From: Streptomyces sp. NRRL S-350
GTDB taxonomy: Bacteria > Actinomycetota > Actinomycetes > Streptomycetales > Streptomycetaceae
Length of the DNA stretch: 55,428 nucleotides
NCBI RefSeq assembly: GCF_000719705.1
Contig: NZ_JOHO01000050.1
Location: 1-55,428 of the forward strand
Direction: 5' to 3'
The translations under genes and the position numbers were made by a program. Numbering within the stretch: the stretch's first letter is position 1; each line of letters starts with the position of its first letter. The notes beneath the pieces were generated by a model. It did no database searches. It had not been told where the DNA came from and worked only from the letters and a program-made list of their open reading frames with translations. This document shows, in pieces, positions 25,536 to 34,027 of the stretch.

Positions 25536-25753
25536 CGGCGGACCTGGCTTCCGTCTCACCACCAACCGGAATCGCTCATTCCGATCGTAGCCACGGGCCC
25601 GCGGACCGCGCGCGACGGCCGCCCGCGCCTCGCCGGCCCCGCCCGCCTTCCGATCCTTGCCCCCTCAACCCCTCCCGGCGCGGCCTGTAAGCTGATCATC
25701 GATTCGAACTGTGTGGAACCTGTTCGACTTATGACAGAAGTGTGGGGGGATCG

Positions 25754-27541
25754 GTGCACAATCGCCGGCTCGTAGTTCTGGCTGCCCTCACGGCAGCGGG
25801 TGTCGGTCTCACGCCCGGGATCGCCCTGGCGGACGGGCCCGGAAAGGCACCCGTGGCCCCCCTGGCGCCGACGGCGCCCGCCACCCAGGAGGCGGGCGGT
25901 GCCGGTCCACGGCCGGCATCGGCACAGGCACCGGCACCGGAGATCCAGGGCAAGGCCTTCAGCAGCCCGGCCGACCGGACGGTGGTCTCGCCGAAGTCCG
26001 GCGCCGGTGCCGGCGCGCCGGCACCGGCCCAGGGCGCACGCGCCCAGGCCGCGCCGATTGCACAGGACACGCCGGGTGCACAGGGCAGTTCGTACCTGGC
26101 GATCAGCCTGTACGCCACCACGCCCACCGCGCACTCGCTCGACCTGCAGACCTTCGTGACCGTCGGGAACGAGGCCGCGGTCGACGTCACCATCTCCTGG
26201 GGCGACGGGACCACGGACACGTTCTCCGGCACCATCCCCGGCTACCCGTCCGACATGCGCCACACCACGCACACGTACGCCGCGGTCGGCACCTACGACG
26301 TCAAGGTCACGGCCAAGGACACCACGCACGACGTCGTGGCCACCAACGAGGTCAAGGTCGTCACCTCGGGCGCGGAGTTCACCCCGCACCCGCCGACCCG
26401 GCTGCTGGACACCCGCACGGGCGTCGGCGCCGCCGCGGAGCAGGTCGCCGGGCGCAGCACGGTGGCCCTGAAGGTCGCGGGCGCCGCCCAGGTCCCCGCC
26501 GGGGTCTCCGCGGTGGTCCTCAACGTCACCGTCACCGACCCCGCCGGCCCCGGTCACGTCTCGGTGCAGCCCGCGAAGGACCTGGCCGAGGGCGCCGAGA
26601 CCTCGAACGTGAACTACGAGGCCGGCCAGACCGTCCCGAACCTGGTCGTGGCGTCGGTCGGCGCCGACGGGTACGTCTACCTGTTCAACGCGGGCTGGCA
26701 GCCGATCGACCTGATCGCCGACGTCACCGGCTACTTCACACCCTCCCCCGCCAGCGGCTACCGGGCGGTGCCGCAGGTGCGCGCCGTCGACACCCGGGAC
26801 GGCACGGGCACGGCGGCGGGCCAGGTCGCCGGGCAGTCGAGCTTCGATGTGGACATCGCCGGCCACAACCGGGTGCCGCAGGGCATCACCGCGGTGGCAC
26901 TCAACCTGACGGCCACCAACCCGCAGGACGCCGGCCACCTGGTGGCCTACCCCACCGGGCAGGCGACGCCGACCGCCTCCAACGTGAACTTCACCGCCGG
27001 CCAGACGGTCGCCAACGCGGTGATCGTACCGGTCGGCCCCGACGGGAAGATCACCGTGCGCAACGGGAGTTGGGCGCCGACGGACGTCGTGATCGACGTC
27101 GTCGGCTACTACACCCCCGACAGCCGCTCCGCGCTCGTGCCGTCCCGCGTGCCGTTCCGGATCGTCGACAGCCGCAAGGACAGCTGGGGCCGCCCGGCCG
27201 GCCCGCTGCCGGCCCGCAGCTTCTTCGCGCTCCGGCTGGAGAGCGACACCACCGCGCCCCGCGTCGACGGCTGGGTGCTGAACACCACCGTCACCGACAC
27301 GACCGGGCCGGGCTTCCTGTCGGTCGCCCCCGACCCGAACTTCTGGTCCGCCTACCAGGACGGCACCGCGAGCACGCCGCAGCGGCCCGGATCCTCCACG
27401 CTGAACTGGACGGCGGGCGCGACCGTCCCGAACGTCGCCCAGACCCCCGGCGGCAGGGGCGGCATCGTCGACATCTGGAACCAGGGCTGGCAGGACATCG
27501 ACTTCACGGTCGACCTGCTCGGCTTCTACCAGACGATCTGA
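25754..27541 (+). CDS. Secreted PKD-domain protein with three ~125-residue repeats
   Basis: 595 residues. The GTG at 25754 follows GGGGGGA and gives a signal peptide (NRRLVVLAALTAAGVGL, cut near ALADG). After an Ala/Pro-rich stretch comes a PKD-like domain (VDVTISWGDGTTDTF, HTYAAVGTYDVKVTA, about 125-200). Three repeats follow, each opening with an RLLDTRTG-like strand (near 216, 344 and 469), then VxLNVTVTDPxGPGHVSV, then SNVNxxAGQTVPNLV and IDLIADVTGYF. The layout suggests an extracellular beta-sheet-rich binding or adhesion protein. No catalytic motif or wall-sorting signal is seen. It is flanked by a strong terminator hairpin. Confidence 0.82.
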   Translation: MHNRRLVVLAALTAAGVGLTPGIALADGPGKAPVAPLAPTAPATQEAGGAGPRPASAQAPAPEIQGKAFSSPADRTVVSPKSGAGAGAPAPAQGARAQAAPIAQDTPGAQGSSYLAISLYATTPTAHSLDLQTFVTVGNEAAVDVTISWGDGTTDTFSGTIPGYPSDMRHTTHTYAAVGTYDVKVTAKDTTHDVVATNEVKVVTSGAEFTPHPPTRLLDTRTGVGAAAEQVAGRSTVALKVAGAAQVPAGVSAVVLNVTVTDPAGPGHVSVQPAKDLAEGAETSNVNYEAGQTVPNLVVASVGADGYVYLFNAGWQPIDLIADVTGYFTPSPASGYRAVPQVRAVDTRDGTGTAAGQVAGQSSFDVDIAGHNRVPQGITAVALNLTATNPQDAGHLVAYPTGQATPTASNVNFTAGQTVANAVIVPVGPDGKITVRNGSWAPTDVVIDVVGYYTPDSRSALVPSRVPFRIVDSRKDSWGRPAGPLPARSFFALRLESDTTAPRVDGWVLNTTVTDTTGPGFLSVAPDPNFWSAYQDGTASTPQRPGSSTLNWTAGATVPNVAQTPGGRGGIVDIWNQGWQDIDFTVDLLGFYQTI

Positions 27542-27550
27542 CCAACCTTC

Positions 27551-27587
27551 GGTCCTGCGGGCGGGGCGGCGCTCCGCCCGCAGGACC
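27551..27587. terminator. Bidirectional terminator hairpin
   Basis: GGTCCTGCGGGCGG at 27551-27564 pairs perfectly with 27574-27587 (14 bp, 9-base loop). It lies between the ends of two convergent genes. Confidence 0.78.
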
Positions 27588-27647
27588 GCCCGCACGTCCG
27601 GTCGCAGGGCGGTTTGCACCTGTCGGCGGCCGGCCCCCGGCGGACCC

Positions 27648-28319
27648 CTATCCGCCCCAGGCGAAGCGCCCTGCGGCCGACCCGGTCAGCAGCCCGGCCG
27701 GGACCCGCCGGCCGTAGGCGACCAGCAGGAGGTGCTCGGCCCGGCCCTCGACGGTGCCCGGGCCCTCTCCGTACGACCAGTCGGCATCGGTCGCCCGCAG
27801 GCGGACGCCGTCGACCCGCGCCCCGAAGAACCGCAGGGTGAGCGGGGACACGCCGGCCAGCAGGGCGGTGGTCCGGGCGACCGGCAGCCGCGGGGGCAGG
27901 CCCAGCGCGACGGTGATGTCGAGGCCGTGGACGACGTCGTGCGCGAGGGCCGCGATCCGGCCGCCCACCGGCGGACGCCAGCGATGGCCTGCGTTCTCGG
28001 CGAGGGCGGCGGCGAGTTCGCGGTCGGTCAGCGCACCGGCATCGCGGCGGGCCAACCGGTCGGCCATGCGGTGCACGTTGCCGCCGGAGCGGGCGAGTTC
28101 GAGGACCGTCCGCGCCGTGGAACGCCGGAACCCGGTACTCATGTGGGCCGCCACCTCCCGCACCCGCCAACCAGCGCACAGCGACGGCGAGTTCCACTGC
28201 CCCGGGGAGAAGTCGGCGAACACCCCGGCGAGTTCCCGGCGCTCGGCCGCGACCTGTTCGCCGATCCAGGCGATCCCCGCGAGCGACCCTGCGTCCTGTT
28301 CCTGCGGCACGGTTTCCAT
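27648..28319 (-). CDS. Mycothiol-dependent maleylpyruvate isomerase-family protein
   Basis: 223 residues with WNSPSLCAGWRVREVAAHM near 42-60, a signature of the DinB-like mycothiol-dependent isomerase N-domain, and a later HDVVHGLDI with candidate metal-binding histidines. Members use mycothiol and a divalent metal in isomerisations or conjugations. The substrate is unknown. The gene diverges from the LysR gene with about 70 bases between, so it is a natural target of that regulator. Confidence 0.8.
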   Translation of the reverse strand: METVPQEQDAGSLAGIAWIGEQVAAERRELAGVFADFSPGQWNSPSLCAGWRVREVAAHMSTGFRRSTARTVLELARSGGNVHRMADRLARRDAGALTDRELAAALAENAGHRWRPPVGGRIAALAHDVVHGLDITVALGLPPRLPVARTTALLAGVSPLTLRFFGARVDGVRLRATDADWSYGEGPGTVEGRAEHLLLVAYGRRVPAGLLTGSAAGRFAWGG

Positions 28320-28367
28320 GCCCCCAGCCTGCGGCCGGACACGTCCACCCGTCCAAGGCCGGGAAGT

Positions 28368-28389
28368 TCTGCCGCCTATGATCGGCAGT
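28368..28389. promoter_or_regulatory. LysR-type binding site
   Basis: CTGCCG (28369-28374) and CGGCAG (28383-28388) form a perfect inverted repeat around CCTATGAT, giving a T-N11-A-like core. It abuts the lysR start at 28391, fitting autoregulation and control of the divergent gene. Confidence 0.6.
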
Positions 28390-28390
28390 T

Positions 28391-29545
28391 ATGGAACTGC
28401 GGCAGCTCCGGTACTTCGTCACCGTCGCCCAGCACGGCAGCTTCACCCGGGCCGCCCAGTCGCTGCACCTCACCCAGCCCGGAGTGAGCTCCCAGATCCG
28501 GCAGCTCGAACGGGAGCTGGGGCACCGGCTGCTCGACCGCTCCGGCCGCACCGTGCGCCTCACCCCCGCCGGGGAGGCCGTCCTGCCCCACGCGCGGGCC
28601 GCGCTCGCCTCAGCCGAGGCCGCCCGGCGGACGGCGCAGGACTTCGACGGGCTGCGGCGCGGACACGTACGGCTGGGCATCGTCGCCGGGGCGGCACTGA
28701 CCCCGCCATCCGGACCGGACGCCTTCCCCGGCCTCGCCACCACGCTCGCCGTGTTCCGCCACGAACACCCCGGGATCGACTTCTCCCTCACCGAGGACAC
28801 CACCACCGGAATGCTCGCCGCACTGCGCGACGGGCGCCTGGACCTCGCCGTCGTCGGCCTGCCCACCGCCGCCGCGAGCGGGCGCGAGGACGACGACGGC
28901 TGGACGACACTGACCGGGCTCATCCTGCACACCGTGCTGGAGGTCCCGCTGGTCGCCGCCTGTCCCGAGCACCATCCACTCGCAGCCGCCGGGGGCAGTG
29001 CGCGGTCGGGCGGGGCGGGGTCGGGCGGTGCCGGACCCGGCAGTGCCGGGCCGGTGGGCGCCGGATCGGACCGTGCCCACTCGTGCGACGCCCACCCGTG
29101 CGATGCCCTCCCGGTTGCCGCGCTCCCGGTTGCCGCGCTCGCCGGACACGCCCTGCTGAGCACCCCGCGCGGCACCGGCATGCGGACCGCGCTGGAGCGC
29201 GCGCTGGCCGAGGCCGGGGCGAGTCCGACCGTCGGCGTCGAGGCGGCGGCGCCACCGCAGTTGGCGGAGCTCGCCGCGCACGGCCTCGGGGTGGCCGTCC
29301 TGCCGGACCCGGGCAACGTGCCGGGCCTGCGGGTCCGCCCCCTGGCGGATCCCGTCCCGATGGTGCGGATCGCGCTGGCCTGGCCGGACGGACGGCCCGC
29401 CGCGCCCCCGGCCGCCGCGCTGCTCTCCCGTCTGCGCGCGACCTACCCGGGCCCGGCAGTTCCTCGGACCCCTGGTGCCGCCTGCGTCCCCGGTGCCTCG
29501 TCCGCAGCCACCGCAGCCGCCACCGCCGCGCCGTCGGCGACGTGA
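28391..29545 (+). CDS. LysR-family transcriptional regulator with a low-complexity insert
   Basis: 384 residues. The N-terminal winged helix is canonical (LRQLRYFVTVAQHGSFTRAAQ, LTQPGVSSQIRQLERELG). The effector-binding domain is interrupted at about 197-250 by GGSARSGGAGSGGAG and DAHPCDALPVAALPVAALA, a Gly/Ser/Ala stretch longer than usual for the family, and the C-terminus ends in an Ala/Thr-rich tail. No Shine-Dalgarno is visible ahead of the ATG at 28391. The 3' end overlaps the convergent esterase-like gene by about 100 bases. It probably controls the divergent isomerase-like gene. Confidence 0.85.
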   Translation: MELRQLRYFVTVAQHGSFTRAAQSLHLTQPGVSSQIRQLERELGHRLLDRSGRTVRLTPAGEAVLPHARAALASAEAARRTAQDFDGLRRGHVRLGIVAGAALTPPSGPDAFPGLATTLAVFRHEHPGIDFSLTEDTTTGMLAALRDGRLDLAVVGLPTAAASGREDDDGWTTLTGLILHTVLEVPLVAACPEHHPLAAAGGSARSGGAGSGGAGPGSAGPVGAGSDRAHSCDAHPCDALPVAALPVAALAGHALLSTPRGTGMRTALERALAEAGASPTVGVEAAAPPQLAELAAHGLGVAVLPDPGNVPGLRVRPLADPVPMVRIALAWPDGRPAAPPAAALLSRLRATYPGPAVPRTPGAACVPGASSAATAAATAAPSAT

Positions 29546-30660
29546 AGGAGTGCGGCCGCGCCGTCGAGAACCTCCCGGTCGAGCGGGAAGTAGCCTTGCT
29601 CCGGCGTGGTGTCGGTGCGGGTACGGCCCTCGGCAGGGAGCGTCGCCTCAGTCAACTGCCACAGCAAGCCGCGGCGTTGGAGGAAGGCCTCGTGGGTGTC
29701 CGGCGCCGGTTCGCCCAGCCCGATGGCCTCGCTGCGCCCCAGGCTGCCCGCGATGAAGGCGTACCGCTCGCCCAGCAGTGCGCCGACGATGCCGCCCGCG
29801 CCGTTCCACTCGCAGGCCAGCCCGCCCTGCGCCCAGGCGCTCGGGTTCCGCCGCAGGTGCTGGTTGTGCGAGAAGACCAGGGTCGGCCCGCGCCGGGCTT
29901 CCAGGCCGCGGATGTCCAGGAGGTTCTGCGCCATGAGCGCGTCCCGCATGCCGAGCAGGCCGCTCAACCGGGTGCTCGGGTCGAGGTCCGGGACGGCCGC
30001 CTGCGCGTGGTAGCGCAGGAGGGCGACGGCGGCGGTCAGCCGCGTCCGCGCTCCGTGCCATTCGGCGAGCGAGGTCGCGCCGATCAAGTCCGCCGCGCGC
30101 GCGTGCAGCCGGACGAGCAGGTCGTCGGCGAGGCACCGCAGCCGACCCGCCTCGGGGGTGGCCCCGGGCGAGCGGGCCGGGTCCAGCACCGCCTCCGCCC
30201 GGCTCCAGCGTTCGTCCTCGCCCGCCGGGCCTTCGATGTCGAGGTCGAGCCCCAGGTAGTCGCGGACGTGTTCGAGGTAGCGGCGTGGGCTGGGGGCGCT
30301 GTAGTTCTCGGTCGGGGTGTCGAAGCCGTGGAACGCCAGTCGTTCCCCGGGTGGGCGGTGGCGGTTGAACTCCCGCATCCAGGCGACGAGTCGGCGGTTG
30401 GCGTCGTGCGCTCCGAAGCCGTGCGAGAAGCCCTCGCCGGTCGCCGCGTCCAGGGAGCCCACGCCCTCCCGGACGTAGGCGTCCACGGCGAGCGCCGCCA
30501 CCCGGTCGGTTTCGAGGGCGATCGACCGGAACCCCCGGTCGACCAGCCGGGCGAACAGTTCGTTGCGGACCAGCCCGAAGGCCGGTTCCTGGTGGGTCGG
30601 CTCACCGAGCCCCAGCAACTCGCATGACGGGGTGAGGAAGTCGTGAATGTCCTGACTCAT
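29443..30660 (-). CDS. Erythromycin-esterase-family hydrolase
   Basis: 405 residues, start ATG 30660 (MSQDIHDFLTPS). Family motifs: GLGEPTHQEPAFGLVRNELF near 17, SIALETDRVAA near 44, FHGFDTPTENYS, and SHNQHLRRN near 278, giving the conserved Glu and His residues. Family members hydrolyse macrolide lactones or act on related substrates; many are of unknown specificity. The divergent neighbour is a double-HTH MerR regulator, an arrangement expected for an inducible resistance or detoxification gene. The last 100 bases overlap the convergent lysR gene. Confidence 0.83.
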   Translation of the reverse strand: MSQDIHDFLTPSCELLGLGEPTHQEPAFGLVRNELFARLVDRGFRSIALETDRVAALAVDAYVREGVGSLDAATGEGFSHGFGAHDANRRLVAWMREFNRHRPPGERLAFHGFDTPTENYSAPSPRRYLEHVRDYLGLDLDIEGPAGEDERWSRAEAVLDPARSPGATPEAGRLRCLADDLLVRLHARAADLIGATSLAEWHGARTRLTAAVALLRYHAQAAVPDLDPSTRLSGLLGMRDALMAQNLLDIRGLEARRGPTLVFSHNQHLRRNPSAWAQGGLACEWNGAGGIVGALLGERYAFIAGSLGRSEAIGLGEPAPDTHEAFLQRRGLLWQLTEATLPAEGRTRTDTTPEQGYFPLDREVLDGAAALLHVADGAAVAAAVAADEAPGTQAAPGVRGTAGPG

Positions 30661-30665
30661 GGACC

Positions 30666-30738
30666 TCAAGCGTATCCTTGACGGGACGGTTGAGACTTTT
30701 CCGCCCATCACCCGGTCCCTGCCTGAAAGAAGTCTCAA
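30666..30738. promoter_or_regulatory. Divergent promoter with MerR-type operators
   Basis: TTGAGACTT (30690-30698) and AAGTCTCAA (30730-30738) form a perfect 9-bp inverted repeat 31 bases apart. A second, TCAAG/CTTGA with six bases between, lies at 30667-30682. Both lie in the 102 bases between the esterase gene and the MerR gene. The left half site falls near the esterase promoter and the right half ends 25 bases before the MerR start, so looping or paired binding would control both genes. Confidence 0.6.
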
Positions 30739-30762
30739 ACAGGTCCGAACGGAAAGCCGACC

Positions 30763-31497
30763 ATGCGCCCTTCCGATCTCGCACGTGAGCACGGCATCTC
30801 GACCCAGGCCGTCCGCAACTACGAGCGCGACGGGTGCCTCCCACCCGCCGACCGCACGCCCAGCGGCTACCGGATCTACACCGAGCTGCACGCCGCCGCC
30901 CTGCGCGCCTTCCTCAGCCTCGTGGCGGCATACGGGCACGCGACCGCCGGCCTGATCATGACCGGCATCCACGCCGAGCGCCTCGACGACGCACTGACCG
31001 CCCTCGACCGCGGCCACGCCCAACTGCTGCGTGACCGGGAGACCTTGGCCGCGGTCCGCGAGGCCGTCGACCACCTCACCGCCGCACCCGGGAGGCCCAC
31101 TGGCTCCTCAGCCGCACCGGCCCGACCGGCACCGTCGGGTTCCCTCACCGTCGGCGAGGTCGCACACCGGCTCGGCGTCACCCCCGCGACCCTGCGCTCC
31201 TGGGAAGCCCACGGCATCCTCAGCCCCGCCCGCGACCTCACCACGGGCCACCGGATCTACCTTCCGGCCGACGTCCGCGACGCCGAACTCGCCCACCTCC
31301 TCCGGCGTGGCGGATACCTGCTGGACCACATCGCCGGCGTGGTCCGGCAGGTCCGCGAGGCGGGCGGCACCGGCGAACTGGCCGCCGCCCTCGACGGCTG
31401 GCACCAACGCCTCACCGCCCGGGGTCTCGCCATGCTCACCGCCGCCGCCCGTCTCGGTGCCTACCTGGCCCTCCGCGCTGCGCCTGAAGCGCCTTGA
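30763..31497 (+). CDS. MerR-family regulator with two DNA-binding domains (TioE-like)
   Basis: 244 residues. Residues 1-70 form one MerR helix-turn-helix (MRPSDLAREHGISTQAVRNY, SGYRIY) and about 127-195 a second one (TVGEVAHRLGVTPATLRSWE, TGHRIY), joined by a Pro/Ala linker. This two-domain layout is that of the TioE-like regulators. It is divergent from the esterase-like gene and preceded by inverted repeats that could serve both domains. The effector domain is short, with no cysteine-based metal site, so a drug-like ligand is more likely than a metal. Confidence 0.85.
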   Translation: MRPSDLAREHGISTQAVRNYERDGCLPPADRTPSGYRIYTELHAAALRAFLSLVAAYGHATAGLIMTGIHAERLDDALTALDRGHAQLLRDRETLAAVREAVDHLTAAPGRPTGSSAAPARPAPSGSLTVGEVAHRLGVTPATLRSWEAHGILSPARDLTTGHRIYLPADVRDAELAHLLRRGGYLLDHIAGVVRQVREAGGTGELAAALDGWHQRLTARGLAMLTAAARLGAYLALRAAPEAP

Positions 31498-31552
31498 GGG
31501 CGTGGCCAGTTGAGGGCGCGGCCGCTTGAAGGGCGCGTCCGCTTGAGGCCCG
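31487..31552. repeat. Degenerate 17-bp tandem repeats after the MerR gene
   Basis: Four imperfect units of the form CTTGAGGGCGYGGCCRG follow one another from the MerR stop codon onward. They lie in the 194-base gap between convergent MerR and SARP genes. No other element is seen there. Confidence 0.55.
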
Positions 31553-31691
31553 TGATGGATCCGTGGGCCACCGAAGCCGCCGTCGCTGCCCGAGGTGACG
31601 GCGGTCGGCTGCTTCACACCAGCCGGAGGAACCGGGAGGTGCACCGGTCCGGACCGACCCGGGTTCAGCCGACCCCGGCACGGATCCCGCT

Positions 31692-32546
31692 TCAGCCGAT
31701 CCGGGCGAGGCGGGCCGGGCGGCCGGCGACCCCGTCGCCGAGTTCGCCCGGCTGTTCCTGGTCGGGTCGCTCGGGGGCGGCGAGCAGGATGGAGCGCTGC
31801 AGGCGGCGCAGCCCGGCGGACGGTTCCATGCCCAACTCCCGTACCAGGGTGTTGCGCAGCCGCTGGTAGGCCTCCAGTGCCTCGCCTCGGCGCCCGGAGC
31901 GGTGCAGGGCGACCATGTACTGACCGTGCAGGCTTTCGTGGGTGCGGTAGCGGTCGACCAGGACGGTGAGTTCGGCCAGCAGCACCCGGTGCCGGCCCAG
32001 GCGCAGGTCCGCCTCGATCCGCTGGTCCAGCGCACAGAGTCTGGTTTCCTCCAACCGCTTGGCCTCGACGGCGAGTTGGCCGCCGACCGGGACGTCGGCG
32101 AAGGCCGGACCGCGCCACAGGGCGAGCGCCTCGCCCAACTGCCGGGCGGCCAGCGGGAAGTCGCCGCCGTCCATGGCCCGGTAGCCGTACCCGGCGAGGC
32201 GGTCGAACTCGCGGAGGTCGACGAGTCCGCCGCCGCTGTTCAACATGTAGCCGCCGGCCGAGGTCACCAGGACGTCCTTGGCGCAGGCCGCGTCCGAGGC
32301 TTCGCGACCCCGGGCGAGGGCCCGGTCGATCAGGTCTCGCAGTTGCAGCACGTAGGTCTGCACGGTGGTGCGAGCGCTGCGCGGCGGACGGCCGCACCAC
32401 AGCTCGTCGGCGAGGACACCCGCCGGGACGACCTGATCGGCGCGTAACGCCAGCAGGGCGAGCACCTGCCGAGGCTTCGGGGCCGTCGGTACCACCGATG
32501 CCCCGCACAATTGGACCCCCAAGGCCCCCAGCACCCGGATTTCCAC
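31692..32546 (-). CDS. SARP-family transcriptional activator
   Basis: 284 residues from a GTG at 32546; a GTG at 32660 would add 38 residues of Gly/Pro/Ser-rich sequence. The protein opens EIRVLGALGVQL and has KPRQVLALLALRADQVVPAG (winged helix) and then a bacterial transcriptional-activation domain (EFDRLAGYGYRAM, ALALWRGPAFADV, LHGQYMVALHRSGRRGEALEAYQRLRNTLVRELG). SARPs switch on secondary-metabolite clusters. The promoter carries two ARE-like sequences, so a butyrolactone receptor probably represses it. The most likely target in this window is the NRPS locus; that is inference. Confidence 0.9.
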   Translation of the reverse strand: MEIRVLGALGVQLCGASVVPTAPKPRQVLALLALRADQVVPAGVLADELWCGRPPRSARTTVQTYVLQLRDLIDRALARGREASDAACAKDVLVTSAGGYMLNSGGGLVDLREFDRLAGYGYRAMDGGDFPLAARQLGEALALWRGPAFADVPVGGQLAVEAKRLEETRLCALDQRIEADLRLGRHRVLLAELTVLVDRYRTHESLHGQYMVALHRSGRRGEALEAYQRLRNTLVRELGMEPSAGLRRLQRSILLAAPERPDQEQPGELGDGVAGRPARLARIG

Positions 32547-32664
32547 GACGACCACCCCAAATCCAGACGGGTCGGCGACCCCGACGGCCACCGGCCGGGC
32601 GGGTGCTCCGCTGCTCAAGGTCCGCGAACTGCCGGGAGAGATCGGTGGAGCACCCGACACCTAT

Positions 32665-32720
32665 CCAAAAACAGGACGGACGGTTTGTCAACACAAAACC
32701 GAACGCGCTGTTTGTTTTTA
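32665..32720 (-). promoter_or_regulatory. SARP promoter with two ARE-like operators
   Basis: On the minus strand a TTGACA (-35, plus-strand TGTCAA at 32686-32691) is followed after 17 bases by TTGGAT. Two near-palindromic AT-rich elements flank it: one beginning AAAAACAGGACGGACGG (32665-32689) and one beginning ACACAAAACCGAACGCG (32691-32720). Both resemble autoregulatory elements bound by ArpA/ScbR-type receptors. Confidence 0.62.
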
Positions 32721-32764
32721 GGCAGAGCATTCGCCCCTGGACGGGCCCCCAGGACCGGTGAGCG

Positions 32765-33565
32765 TCAGCGCTGCCCGGCCACTCCGATGACCGCCCCGGC
32801 ACCCGCGCCCTCGACGGCCGCGCCGCCGGGGCCGCCACCGACCACAGCACCGGGGCCGTCGGCCGGACCGCCCTCGGGCTCGGACTCGGGCCCAGCCTCG
32901 CCCGACTCGTCCCCGTCGGCCGACATCGCCCGGGCCGCCTCCAGCTCGGCCACCACCCGGCCGCCCCGGTCCGCCCCGAGGTCCAGCGTGGCCAGCACGC
33001 CGGGTACGGCGATGCTCGGCATCAGGTGCTGGTACAGCACGGCGACCCGACGCTCCAGGTCCGCCCGGCCGGACATCTTCTGGGACTGGATCTGCACTCC
33101 CGTCCAAGCTCCGGTCACCAGCCAGGCCGTCTCGGCGGGCACCACGTGGGGCAGCAGTTCGCCGCACCGGCCGGCCGCCACCAGCACGTCCTCGGCCCGC
33201 TGGATCCAGCCGGGCGCGGCGCCGCCGCTGAAGTCGCCGAACACGTCCTGGCCGAGGGAGAGCCGCGCGCCAGCGCTCAACAGCGGGTCGCGCGGCATGA
33301 GATGGGCGACCACCATCCCGAGGTCCACGAACTCCTGGAGCTTGCAATGCCGTTCGGGGATCTCGTCGCGGCCGAACTGCTCCTCCAGGACGCCCTGGGC
33401 CAGCTCCCGCTTCGACGCGAAGTGGAAGTACACCGCACCACGCGTCACACCGGCGCGGGCCACCACCGCGCCGATCGTCGCCCCCTCGTACCCGCACTCG
33501 TCGAAGACGGCCGCCGCCGCCTCCAGGATCTGCCGACGTGTCCGGACCGCTCGTTCCTGCCGCAC
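32765..33565 (-). CDS. ScbR/ArpA-type gamma-butyrolactone receptor (TetR family)
   Basis: 266 residues from a GTG at 33565 (GTG at 33568 also possible). The HTH region RTRRQILEAAAAVFDECG, ATIGAVVARAGVTRGAVYFHF is typical of butyrolactone receptors, as is WLVTGAWTGVQIQSQ in the ligand domain. The family is usually about 210-230 residues; here a C-terminal tail of about 50 residues rich in Gly, Ala and acidic residues is added. It represses by binding ARE sites and lets go when a butyrolactone-type signal binds. It lies between the SARP gene and the divergent AfsA-like gene, both of which have ARE-like sites. Confidence 0.87.
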   Translation of the reverse strand: MRQERAVRTRRQILEAAAAVFDECGYEGATIGAVVARAGVTRGAVYFHFASKRELAQGVLEEQFGRDEIPERHCKLQEFVDLGMVVAHLMPRDPLLSAGARLSLGQDVFGDFSGGAAPGWIQRAEDVLVAAGRCGELLPHVVPAETAWLVTGAWTGVQIQSQKMSGRADLERRVAVLYQHLMPSIAVPGVLATLDLGADRGGRVVAELEAARAMSADGDESGEAGPESEPEGGPADGPGAVVGGGPGGAAVEGAGAGAVIGVAGQR

Positions 33566-33594
33566 CACCGCAACCACCCCGCCCGAAAGGTCGG

Positions 33595-33626
33595 CAAACA
33601 AAACCAAACACCCCGTATCTTACTCG
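33595..33626. promoter_or_regulatory. ARE-like site at the receptor gene promoter
   Basis: AAAACCAAAC (33600-33609) and GTATCTTAC (33615-33623) occur five bases apart, upstream of the receptor gene; on the minus strand the latter gives a -10-like TAAGATA. The same two half-sequences recur ten bases apart before the AfsA-like gene. Confidence 0.55.
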
Positions 33627-33942
33627 CCGATCCCACCGGCGTCCCTGAGGCCCAGGCCCCCTGAGGCCGTCTTCGAGGAAGAGGAGCCGGGTGGACGAGA
33701 TGGGTCGAACGGGTGGCCGGAGAGTTCACGGCGACGCTTCGAACCGGAGCACAGGCTCCTACTTTCAGTCGGTTCTCCCACGTCCGGACCCCTCATGATA
33801 ATGAACTCGTCAAGCCCAGGCCATGAAATCGCCGCAGGTCAACAGAGCTTCACCAATCCCACACAGCCCGCGGAAAGACTCAGACCCTCACAGACGGTGT
33901 CCGAACGACCCCGCTGGGCCGCCGACGAACCTTTGTTCTGGC
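33627..33942. other. Spacer between the receptor and AfsA-like genes
   Basis: About 315 bases with no convincing gene in either strand, of lower GC content than its neighbours. Apart from the operators at its two ends nothing is seen. Confidence 0.5.
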
Positions 33943-33945
33943 TCC

Positions 33946-33977
33946 TTGAAAACCAAACCGGTAGGTACGTATCTTAC
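33946..33977 (+). promoter_or_regulatory. AfsA-like gene promoter overlapped by an ARE-like site
   Basis: TTGAAA (33946-33951) and TATCTT (33970-33975) stand 18 bases apart. The region between and around them, AAAACCAAACCGG through GTATCTTAC (33949-33977), is the ARE-like element, so receptor binding would cover both hexamers. Confidence 0.62.
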
Positions 33978-34027
33978 GAGCCCTGAGCAGCCCAACCCGC
34001 CCGTCACGGCCCTTCGGAGCGCTCCCC

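Noticed and set aside
27754..30627. Long plus-strand open frame across the isomerase, LysR and esterase genes
   Set aside because: It crosses genes on both strands with clear motifs and shows no domain of its own.
33604..33607. TTG start for the receptor gene at 33607
   Set aside because: Family alignment puts the start just before RQERAVRTRRQ; the upstream codons overlap the operator.
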